Origin: Opitutales bacterium UBA7389
GTDB lineage: Bacteria > Verrucomicrobiota > Verrucomicrobiia > Opitutales > Opitutaceae
Assembly: GCA_002474325.1 (NCBI GenBank)
Contig: DKNL01000028.1
Coordinates: 1-19,702 of the forward strand
Reading direction: 5' to 3'
Length of the DNA: 19,702 nt
Each line of letters starts with the position of its first letter. Position 1 is the stretch's first letter. This document shows, in pieces, positions 12,855-19,702 of this stretch. The notes beneath the pieces were generated by a model, which was given only the letters and a program-made list of their open reading frames with translations, ran no database searches and had not been told where the DNA came from. The translations under genes and the position numbers were made by a program.

Positions 12855-15800
12855 TCACGGGGGGCCGAAACCCCCGCCTCCCGGAGTGTGAATTTCAATG
12901 GCATCGCCAGCGTCGAATTTTTGTGTTTCGTTCCCCGAAAAAGGGCGGCGCGTTCCATCCGGCGACACCTTCCACTGTTTTCCAACACCCCCTTCTTCTC
13001 CACCCTCAACGCCGAAGGGAGCTTGCACTCTATGCTGGGTCAATAGCGATACTTCTACGGTTTCGGTGAAGCGGATACGTCGGCGTACTCCATCCCCTCC
13101 ACTATGGACGCCTTTGCCCCCTGAACCATCTCGAAGCGAAAATAGCTCTACCAGGGCTGGATATCTCCACTCTAGAATTTCCGGATCTGTAATCGATGTA
13201 TTCGTCATGTGAGTATGCACGCCACTCGCCCCATCTCTATGGCGAGTAGCTCCCTCGCCTCCTGCTATGGTCTCGTAGTAACTAACATTGTCATTTCCGA
13301 AAATCAGGTTGTTCATCGTTCCCTGGCTGCAGGCTACCAAGTTGAAGGCCTTCAGTAGCGTATCCACAATACGCTGACTCACCTCGACATTGCCAGCAAC
13401 CACTGGTGGACAATTCGCTAGATCCGACGGAAACCGGGGATTTAGCATCCCTTCGGGAATCCGTAAGTCGATATCCTCTAAGAGGCCTTCATTCAACGGG
13501 ATCGTATCGCCCGCCAGCAAGCGCAACACATAGACAACTGCGCTCGTAACTATGGCAGAAGTCGCATTGTAGTTGCTGCTCTGCCTATCCGCACTTCCAG
13601 AGAAATCGATAATGCGTGATTTCCCAGATTTTCTGATGCTGACCGATATTCTTGCCCCATTATCAAGCTGCTCAACGACCTTTAGCTCTGTATCCGGAAT
13701 TTGATCGAAAACATCAGCTATTGCTAGTCTTGCCCGTTCCCGCATGCCTCGCATATAGCCAACTGATCGATCGAAGCCTTCGTTGGAAACCAGCTTCTCT
13801 AGCTCGCTGACTCCGAATCTCACGGACGCCAGCTGTGCTGCCAAATCCGATAGATTCTCCTCCAAGTTCCTCGTTGGAAAAGGAGCCTGAGTCAACGCCG
13901 ACCTGACCGGCTCCCAATCTACGATTCCTCCTCTAGCAAGATACATTGGTTCGATAACTACGCCCTCTTCAACTAATGATTGCGCCCTAGGGGGCATTGA
14001 CCCGGGGGCAATGCCCCCAATCTCTGCATGATGAGCCCGGTTGGCGATATATCCCATTCTCTGCCCATCTTCAGAAAACGCGGAAGCGATTAAGGTAATG
14101 TCCGGTAAATGCGATCCTCCGAACCGTGGATGATTGGTTACGACGATATCCCCAGGTCCTAAATCGAGTGATTCGCGAACGCTCCTAACGCAAACGCCCA
14201 GCGCCCCCAAATGCACCGGAATATGAGGAGCGTTGGCTATGAGGAAGCCCTCCCTGTCCAGCAAAGCGCAACTGAAATCCATCCGCTCTTTTACATTCGT
14301 CGAAAAGGCTGACCTCTCTAGCAAACTCCCCATCTCTTCCACCAAAGAGAGGTATCGATTTGTGAATAGCTCCAATTGAGCCGCTTCGATATCAACCGAC
14401 TTCCTCTTGGTTTCTTCTTTCCCTTTTATCAGCTTTACAGTTCCCCGATCTCCTAAAACAGCTTTCCATCCTTCACCTACGTAAATCGTACTGTATTCGT
14501 CCTGAACCGACAACGGGCCCATTGCCCAACTGCCGCCCAATGACTCTCTTGGAGCGAATCCCTGGCTAGTCAACTGGGAGCCTAGGTATTCCGGAAAAAG
14601 CTCTCTTGGTTCAACTGACTTTCTAGTGGCCACTGACACCTTGAGCGAAACGACTTCAATCGGCTGCTCGGGCAGGAAACCATACTGTTTGCGAAAATCA
14701 TTCTGAAACGCGTTTTTCAATGATCGGGAGGAGTCCCAATCGACAAGCAAAGCCGCTTCCTGGCCTACGAATCGCAATTCGACCCGGGCAGTTTCGCGTT
14801 CAAGATCGCTTGGAGCGATACCCTGGCTTATCAACCAGTTCTTCGCATCGGACTCCAATTCTTTAATACCCTTCGGTATCGACTTTTCGCATAAAGACAA
14901 TGGTTCCAGGATCTCCCGTTCAGCGAATTCCTCCATTCTTGAGAATTTCAGCCCCAGGGCACTAAGCAAGCCCGCTTCGGAAGGTAATAGGATTGTATCC
15001 ATACCTAGTATATCTGCTATGGCACAAGCATGCAAGCCGCCCGCCCCTCCGAATGCGACTAAGGCATATTCTGCCGGAGAATAGCCATCCCTAAGCGAAA
15101 TGCCACGAATCGTATCCGCCATTCTCTCGTCGGCGATTTCCAAAAACCCCTTCAATACCGCCTCTTCCGCAAGCTGTTCCCCACTCTGGCGAGTGATCTT
15201 CGCCATAATCTCACTAAGTCGATCTGCAGACGCTTTCGGGACAACGGGTATACTAAATTTGGATGGATCAAGCCTGCCCAGCAGCAGGTTGACATCCGTC
15301 AGAGTCAAGGGCCCACCTGCTCCATAGCAAGCCGGTCCAGGAGAGGCTCCCGCACTTTCTGGGCCTACCCGCAAGGCCGAGCCATCGTACCAGCAGATTG
15401 ATCCTCCTCCAGCTGCTACCGTCTCAATACGCAACGATGGAGCGAAGACACGTGCATTCCCTATGATTTGCTGAAACTGGTAGTCGAGGCGTCCGTCATA
15501 GCGAGATACGTCCGTGCTCGTACCTCCCATATCGAATGCGATGACACGATGGGTTCCGGCCACGCTACCAACTCGGCTGGCCCCAACTACGCCCCCAGCC
15601 GGTCCACTCAGCAAACTGTCCTTGGGACGATAGCGGGCCCGAGAAACCAATCCGCCAGAACTGGTCATGATTGAGAGTCCGGACCTGCCAACAGCTGACT
15701 CAACCGCATCCAGGTAATCTTCCATTATCGGAGCCAAATAGGCGTCTACCACTGCCGTCTCTGCCCGCGGCAGCAGCTTGATCTTAGGAGCCAGTTCACT

Positions 15801-16574
15801 CGAGGTGGATACACGCTCAAATCCGGCTTCCCGCAAGATCTCTGCCGCCCGATGTTCGTGATCAGGATTTCGATAGCTGTGGAGAAACCCTATGGCTCCC
15901 GTCGTAATTCCTTCTTCTATACAACTAGAAGCCTGCTCAAATAAAGCTGCTTCATCCAACTCGGCTAAAACCTTTCCTTCAGCGTTCAACCGTTCTTCCA
16001 CTTCGAATACGGATTTATGGAGCGGCCGCCTCTTTCGAATACCTAACTCGAACAAATCTGGTCGCCGCTGATCGCCAATTCGCAATAAATCTCTAAAACC
16101 CTTCGTCACGAAAAAAGCTATCTTTGCCCCTTTCTCCTCGAGCAAGGCGTTCGTCCCCCGCGTCGTCGCAAGTCTAATTTCTAATGATGGCAGAGCCTCA
16201 TTTAGCCGCCGCTTGGTCAACAGGCGAATGGCTAAAAGCGGTGCTTCTTCCGGAGATTGCAAGGAACAAAGAGCTTTATCCGGCAATTTGGGAGCATCAT
16301 CAATTAGGATAGCAAGAGAGTCCCTACCTCTCCATGATTCGATCAGGATTGGCTCGATAGTTTCGTCGTGGAAATCCAAGCGGTAGCCATCAAAGAAGTG
16401 GTCTCCTACACCAACCGGCAAATCGATCCGCAATTCTCTAGGGCTAAATTGTTCAATTAAACGTCCGCGTATTGAAGAATTGGATAGCGTCTTTAATCTC
16501 AGCTCATCTCCCTCGGGCGTTTCAGCCAGGCAGTCGGTAAAGGTGCCTCCAGTATCTATCCAAAATTTCCACAT
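12855..16574 (-). CDS. oplAH: 5-oxoprolinase (ATP-hydrolysing) / hydantoinase A-B fusion
   Basis: The 1239-residue protein is a full fusion of HyuA-like (about 1-715) and HyuB-like (about 730-1235) halves, close to the usual 5-oxoprolinase length of about 1280. The HyuA half has the ATP-binding signature DTGGTFTD (7-14), TTRGTNALLEEKG (138-149), the second phosphate-binding motif FDMGGTSTD (347-355) and AGGGSICWYDG. The HyuB half shows ELFTNRYLSLVEEMG, ERSAFSTNVKERMDFSCA and GDIVVTNHPRFGGSHLPD. It ends in a glycine-rich tail, GGGGFGPP. Expected reaction: ATP-driven opening of 5-oxo-L-proline to L-glutamate in the cytoplasm. A hydantoinase or related lactam substrate cannot be excluded. No Shine-Dalgarno sequence is visible before 16574. 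It lies 48 bases downstream of the ABC exporter gene on the same strand, so cotranscription is likely. Confidence 0.88.
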   Translation of the reverse strand: MWKFWIDTGGTFTDCLAETPEGDELRLKTLSNSSIRGRLIEQFSPRELRIDLPVGVGDHFFDGYRLDFHDETIEPILIESWRGRDSLAILIDDAPKLPDKALCSLQSPEEAPLLAIRLLTKRRLNEALPSLEIRLATTRGTNALLEEKGAKIAFFVTKGFRDLLRIGDQRRPDLFELGIRKRRPLHKSVFEVEERLNAEGKVLAELDEAALFEQASSCIEEGITTGAIGFLHSYRNPDHEHRAAEILREAGFERVSTSSELAPKIKLLPRAETAVVDAYLAPIMEDYLDAVESAVGRSGLSIMTSSGGLVSRARYRPKDSLLSGPAGGVVGASRVGSVAGTHRVIAFDMGGTSTDVSRYDGRLDYQFQQIIGNARVFAPSLRIETVAAGGGSICWYDGSALRVGPESAGASPGPACYGAGGPLTLTDVNLLLGRLDPSKFSIPVVPKASADRLSEIMAKITRQSGEQLAEEAVLKGFLEIADERMADTIRGISLRDGYSPAEYALVAFGGAGGLHACAIADILGMDTILLPSEAGLLSALGLKFSRMEEFAEREILEPLSLCEKSIPKGIKELESDAKNWLISQGIAPSDLERETARVELRFVGQEAALLVDWDSSRSLKNAFQNDFRKQYGFLPEQPIEVVSLKVSVATRKSVEPRELFPEYLGSQLTSQGFAPRESLGGSWAMGPLSVQDEYSTIYVGEGWKAVLGDRGTVKLIKGKEETKRKSVDIEAAQLELFTNRYLSLVEEMGSLLERSAFSTNVKERMDFSCALLDREGFLIANAPHIPVHLGALGVCVRSVRESLDLGPGDIVVTNHPRFGGSHLPDITLIASAFSEDGQRMGYIANRAHHAEIGGIAPGSMPPRAQSLVEEGVVIEPMYLARGGIVDWEPVRSALTQAPFPTRNLEENLSDLAAQLASVRFGVSELEKLVSNEGFDRSVGYMRGMRERARLAIADVFDQIPDTELKVVEQLDNGARISVSIRKSGKSRIIDFSGSADRQSSNYNATSAIVTSAVVYVLRLLAGDTIPLNEGLLEDIDLRIPEGMLNPRFPSDLANCPPVVAGNVEVSQRIVDTLLKAFNLVACSQGTMNNLIFGNDNVSYYETIAGGEGATRHRDGASGVHTHMTNTSITDPEILEWRYPALVELFSLRDGSGGKGVHSGGDGVRRRIRFTETVEVSLLTQHRVQAPFGVEGGEEGGVGKQWKVSPDGTRRPFSGNETQKFDAGDAIEIHTPGGGGFGPP

Positions 16575-16622
16575 TCTGAAAGGAAACGAATACGCGTTCT
16601 CAATTTCGACTTCCAGGTTTCG

Positions 16623-18371
16623 CTACTCGAATGCGTTTTCTTCGATCAAGTCCGTTTGCGTTTCCCAAAGGCGCGCATAATGACCTCCTTGAAGAATGAG
16701 CTCCTCGTGCATTCCTTTTTCTATGATTCTCCCTTTGTCTAGCACAACGATCTGATCTGCCCTTCTTATCGTGGACAGCCGGTGAGCGATAACCAGCGTC
16801 GTCCTTTTCTTGACCAGATTGTCGACCGCAATCTGGATCTTGGCCTCAGTCAAGGTATCGACACTAGAGGTCGCCTCATCGAGAATAACCAATGGGGGAT
16901 TCCGGAGAATCACTCGAGCAATCGTAATCCGCTGCTTTTCTCCCATACTCAGCCGAATACCTCTTTCCCCGATGCGTGTATCCATCTGATCAGGAAGTTG
17001 GGACACGAACTCCCAAGCGCTCGCTCCCTCCAATGCGGCAACCAGTTCCTCTTCCGTAGCTTCCTGTTTGGCGAGTTTGAGATTGTCCCGCACAGTGCCA
17101 TCAAAAAGAAACGGATCCTGGGCCACCACTCCAATTCTCCTGCGAAGGTCAATCAAGTCGAACTCCCGAACATCAACCCCATTTATTGTCACCGACCCCG
17201 ACCCTACATCGTAATAGCGTTGCAGCAGGTTGGCTACGGTCGATTTCCCAGCCCCTGTATGCCCAACCAAGGCAGTCACTCCACCGCGTTCGAGTTTCAG
17301 AGAAAAGTTCGACAGCAACGTTTCCCTGCCCTCGTATCCAAAATTTACTTCGCCGAATTCGATTTCGAGTAATCCGATCGGAAACTTGGTGGGGCGTTCT
17401 GGACTTTGAATTTCTACCGGATAATCCAGCATTTCGAATACCCGCTCTCCCGATGCTTTGCCCGTAGCTATCAAATTGTTCAGTCCATTCAATTGGCTCA
17501 AGGGCATGTAAAGCATGGCGCAATACTGGAAGAACATGAGAAAGTCCCCAGCTTCAAACCGATCTGGTTGCGTCGCGAAAAGGTAGCCCCCATAACCAAC
17601 CACGGCTACCGTTCCCAAGCTAACCACGAAATTTGTGGACGGGCCATGGATTGACCAGCGAAACATGGACTTTAGTGTGAATGCCCTTAGCTCCTGGGAA
17701 CGTTCGTCAAAACGAGCCTTCTCTTGCCCCTTTAAGGCGAAGGAGTTTATGAGGCGATTTCCTTGGATATCCTCAATCAACAAGGAATTCAGCTCTCCCG
17801 CGGCCGCGCGAACTTTTCTCCAATTCTTTGCCTGAGCCTTGAAATGCGTGCGGGCCATAATCAGCATAATCGGTATGGGCAGAATCATGAGGGTCGCCAA
17901 TACGGGCTCGAAATAGAACAGAACCACCGCCGTTCCCAACACCGTCAAGAGCGCTGTGCTACCCTGCTCGGTGCCATCGAGTATCACCCGTTCTACGTCT
18001 TGTACATCCTCAATCACTCTTGAGGCGATATCACCTGATTTCCGACTATCGAAATAACCGATCGGGAGCTCCATAAGCTTGTCATGAAGATCCATTCTTA
18101 AATCCACTAACACTTTCTGTTCTAGCGTATTGTTTGCTCGAATACGCATTGAGTTGAAGATTTCCCGAAATAAGAAGCATCCGGCTATTGCCAAAACGGC
18201 CCACCAGAGGTTCGTCAATTCCCCTTTCGGCAGCACCTCATTAACGACATATCGCGTGACCAATGGCACGAATAGCATGAAAAGCGTACTGGCCACTGCC
18301 AACGACAAGGTGAGCCAAAACAGGGGCTTGTAGCGAAACAAATAGCCCGAAACTCTCCATATCGTCTTCAT
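16623..18371 (-). CDS. ABC exporter, fused membrane and ATPase domains (MsbA-like)
   Basis: At 582 residues this is a half-transporter that should work as a homodimer in the inner membrane. Six membrane segments lie in about 1-310, with the coupling sequence ELPIGYFDSRKSGDIASRV typical of type IV exporters. The nucleotide-binding domain has Walker A GHTGAGKS (370-377), Q-loop AQDP (417-420), signature LSMGEKQR (474-481, instead of LSGGQ), Walker B LVILDE (494-499) and H-loop His530. Lipid A/lipid flippases, multidrug exporters and peptide exporters share this layout, so the substrate is open. A purine-rich GGGAAGAG sits directly before the ATG at 18371. The gene is divergent to the Rsm22-like gene (94 bases between starts) and precedes the 5-oxoprolinase gene. 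Confidence 0.9.
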   Translation of the reverse strand: MKTIWRVSGYLFRYKPLFWLTLSLAVASTLFMLFVPLVTRYVVNEVLPKGELTNLWWAVLAIAGCFLFREIFNSMRIRANNTLEQKVLVDLRMDLHDKLMELPIGYFDSRKSGDIASRVIEDVQDVERVILDGTEQGSTALLTVLGTAVVLFYFEPVLATLMILPIPIMLIMARTHFKAQAKNWRKVRAAAGELNSLLIEDIQGNRLINSFALKGQEKARFDERSQELRAFTLKSMFRWSIHGPSTNFVVSLGTVAVVGYGGYLFATQPDRFEAGDFLMFFQYCAMLYMPLSQLNGLNNLIATGKASGERVFEMLDYPVEIQSPERPTKFPIGLLEIEFGEVNFGYEGRETLLSNFSLKLERGGVTALVGHTGAGKSTVANLLQRYYDVGSGSVTINGVDVREFDLIDLRRRIGVVAQDPFLFDGTVRDNLKLAKQEATEEELVAALEGASAWEFVSQLPDQMDTRIGERGIRLSMGEKQRITIARVILRNPPLVILDEATSSVDTLTEAKIQIAVDNLVKKRTTLVIAHRLSTIRRADQIVVLDKGRIIEKGMHEELILQGGHYARLWETQTDLIEENAFE

Positions 18372-18465
18372 CTCTTCCCATACCTGCTCGGAGGCCCTTA
18401 TGATGACAAGCCTATAGACGCAGGTTTGACTCCCACGAGGATACCTAAGATGACCTTGCTTACTA

Positions 18466-19473
18466 ATGTCAGAGGAAAAAATAGACTGGGATCGGCTCGC
18501 CCGACTTAGGAAACGATTCCTGGAAATAGAAGAGGATCCTGGTGTCTATTGGGATTCCGCTGAAGACCTGGCCCAGTATCATCGGTTTTTCGGCCAGCGC
18601 ATCGGCTGGAAATGGAAGGATGCCATCAGACAAGCAAAACAAGCAGGCTGGCGTCTTCGATCCAACCGTGTCGTTGACTGGGGCTGTGGCACGGGAATCG
18701 CATCGCTGACCCTTTTAGAGGAGATCGAATCCCAAGGGATTGAATCGGTCACACTCTGGGACCAATCCCGATTAGCCGCTTCCTTCGCCAAAGACGCTTT
18801 AAAAACTCGTTTCCCCAACTTGACAGTGAAGATAGCGGAGGAATCCGAGTTCAAGGAATTGGGCGACTCGATCGTTCTCGTAAGCCACACCCTCAACGAG
18901 CTATCTGCTGGAGTTCGTTCAGAAATCAAGAAGCAACTGATTCAGGCTCGGCAATTGTTTTTTGTGGAACCTGGAAATCACAAGTGCAGCCATTTGCTTA
19001 TCGAACAACGCGAGGGCCTGATCGACCAGTTTCGTCCTATTGCTCCCTGCGTTTGTATCCTAGCCTGCCCAATGAAACTGGAGGTCAACGCTCATCATTG
19101 GTGCCACTTTTTTGCAAAGCCGCCTGTAGAAGCGTTCACCAGCTCAGACTGGAGCCGATTTAGCCGTGAGCTTGAAATCGACATTCGTAGCCTTCCTTAT
19201 AGTTATTTAGCTCTCGATTCAATCAGCCTGGACTCCGAACCAGACAATCGGAACTCATCCCGTGTGATCGGACGAACTAGGCAACACAAGGGATACACCA
19301 ACCTTCTATCCTGCGATCGGAACGGCCTCAACTTGTACCAGTTGCAAAAACGGGACAACCCCGCCCTTTGGAAAACAATTAAGAAAAACAAATGCGGCTC
19401 GCTTCTCACTTGGACTTCAATCGATGGAGACCGGATTCGCGAGGGTGGACCTGCGAATACTGGAAACCATTGA
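18466..19473 (+). CDS. Rsm22-like small-subunit rRNA methyltransferase
   Basis: This 335-residue protein fits the Rsm22/METTL17 family of putative SAM-dependent methyltransferases of the small ribosomal subunit. The SAM-binding motif VVDWGCGTG is at 69-77, and further Rossmann elements are VLVSHTLNEL (137-146) and FFVEPGNH (165-172). A cysteine cluster, Cys195, Cys197, Cys201 and Cys213 in PCVCILACP and HHWCHF, matches the family region that binds an iron-sulfur cluster in characterised members. The C-terminal RVIGRTRQHKGYTNLLSC is another family feature. No Shine-Dalgarno sequence precedes the ATG at 18466. It is followed after 55 bases by a TruC-like gene, so the two may be one unit for RNA modification. 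Whether it methylates rRNA or acts as an assembly factor is unknown. Confidence 0.78.
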   Translation: MSEEKIDWDRLARLRKRFLEIEEDPGVYWDSAEDLAQYHRFFGQRIGWKWKDAIRQAKQAGWRLRSNRVVDWGCGTGIASLTLLEEIESQGIESVTLWDQSRLAASFAKDALKTRFPNLTVKIAEESEFKELGDSIVLVSHTLNELSAGVRSEIKKQLIQARQLFFVEPGNHKCSHLLIEQREGLIDQFRPIAPCVCILACPMKLEVNAHHWCHFFAKPPVEAFTSSDWSRFSRELEIDIRSLPYSYLALDSISLDSEPDNRNSSRVIGRTRQHKGYTNLLSCDRNGLNLYQLQKRDNPALWKTIKKNKCGSLLTWTSIDGDRIREGGPANTGNH

Positions 19474-19528
19474 GACGATGGCAGGAACATTCCACAGTTG
19501 ATCGCTTAAACTCCGGCATAGGGAAACG

Positions 19529-19702
19529 TTGACCGAGATCTACAAACCAGAATCGTGCTCAGAAGAGCCGGAAACCCCATTCGATATCCTGTATCAAGAT
19601 GCTCGTTACGTTGTGGTAAACAAGCCTTCATCCCTGCTTGTCCATCGATCGAATCTAGACGCTAGGGAAACTCGCTTTGCAGTTCAGTTACTACGAGATC
19701 AA
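19529..19702 (+). CDS. truC: TruC-like tRNA pseudouridine synthase, N-terminal part (3' end beyond window)
   Basis: From a TTG at 19529 the frame is open for 58 codons to the right edge. PFDILYQDARYVVVNKPSSL, then LLVHRSNLDARETRFAVQLL and RDQ, is the characteristic opening of the RluA-family enzyme TruC, which makes pseudouridine at position 65 of certain tRNAs. The catalytic aspartate motif (HRLDxxTSG) should lie just outside the window. No ATG exists in this frame between the upstream stop (19499-19501) and the conserved region. TTG with AGGG about 5 bases upstream is the best start. About 19 residues precede the conserved domain. Another RluA-family synthase is the only real alternative. 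Confidence 0.8.
   Translation, partial: MTEIYKPESCSEEPETPFDILYQDARYVVVNKPSSLLVHRSNLDARETRFAVQLLRDQ

Noticed and set aside
12858..12876. CGGGGG/CCCCCG hairpin at the oplAH 3' end as terminator
   Set aside because: It is fully encoded by the glycine-rich family tail (GGGGFGPP) and lacks a U-run, so coding constraint explains it.
16782..17372. 196-codon plus-strand open frame antisense to the ABC exporter ATPase domain
   Set aside because: Long but with shadow composition. The minus-strand gene has all catalytic motifs intact.
1..19702. Mobile elements, phage genes, CRISPR arrays, toxin-antitoxin pairs or defence systems
   Set aside because: No transposase, integrase, repeat-spacer array, or known defence domain could be seen in any frame. 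The window looks like ordinary chromosome.

Overview
The window is an ordinary-looking chromosomal segment of a Gram-negative bacterium with roughly balanced base composition. A fused gamma-alpha 2-oxoacid:ferredoxin oxidoreductase with its beta subunit, many starts with weak or no Shine-Dalgarno sequence, a full-length fused 5-oxoprolinase, and several small exported proteins I cannot assign all sit together. This mix suggests a Verrucomicrobiota/PVC-type organism (Opitutae-like), but that is an impression from gene content, not a placement. I see no rRNA, tRNA, CRISPR array, insertion sequence, integrase or phage gene.

Layout from left to right. On the minus strand, the first 402 bases encode the N-terminal part of a family 2 glycosyltransferase-like protein that runs off the left edge. 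It is followed, still on the minus strand, by yhbY, a small ribosome-associated RNA-binding protein. Divergent to yhbY is trhO (tRNA U34 hydroxylase, rhodanese type) on the plus strand. A convergent spacer with two competing hairpins separates trhO from two minus-strand unknowns: a 98-residue hypothetical and a 311-residue exported protein. Between the two unknowns lies a short stretch that reads like a broken or frameshifted coding sequence. A 528-base gap follows, with a pair of near-identical 19-base direct repeats and a strong terminator that ends the korAB operon. The operon (minus strand) encodes the beta and fused gamma-alpha subunits of a thiamine-diphosphate-dependent 2-oxoacid:ferredoxin oxidoreductase.

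Divergent to korA, a compact plus-strand cluster begins. It holds a heavy-metal (Cu/Zn-type) efflux permease with a C-terminal HMA domain, then a 172-residue exported protein overlapping it by 4 bases, then hrpA (DEAH RNA helicase) starting 4 bases after that. hrpA converges on a 1239-residue 5-oxoprolinase/hydantoinase-type protein, which lies downstream of an MsbA-like ABC exporter on the minus strand. Divergent to the exporter is a plus-strand pair: an Rsm22-like rRNA methyltransferase with a cysteine cluster, and the start of a TruC-like tRNA pseudouridine synthase cut by the right edge.

There is a loose theme of RNA and ribosome maintenance (yhbY, trhO, hrpA, Rsm22-like, truC), but these genes are in different transcription units. 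The rest is central metabolism, metal export and lipid or drug export. I found no clear new multi-gene system. The best leads are the uncharacterised exported partner sandwiched between the metal permease and hrpA, the competing hairpins at 2119-2160, the direct-repeat pair in the 3686-4213 gap, and the disrupted small frame at 2580-2772.
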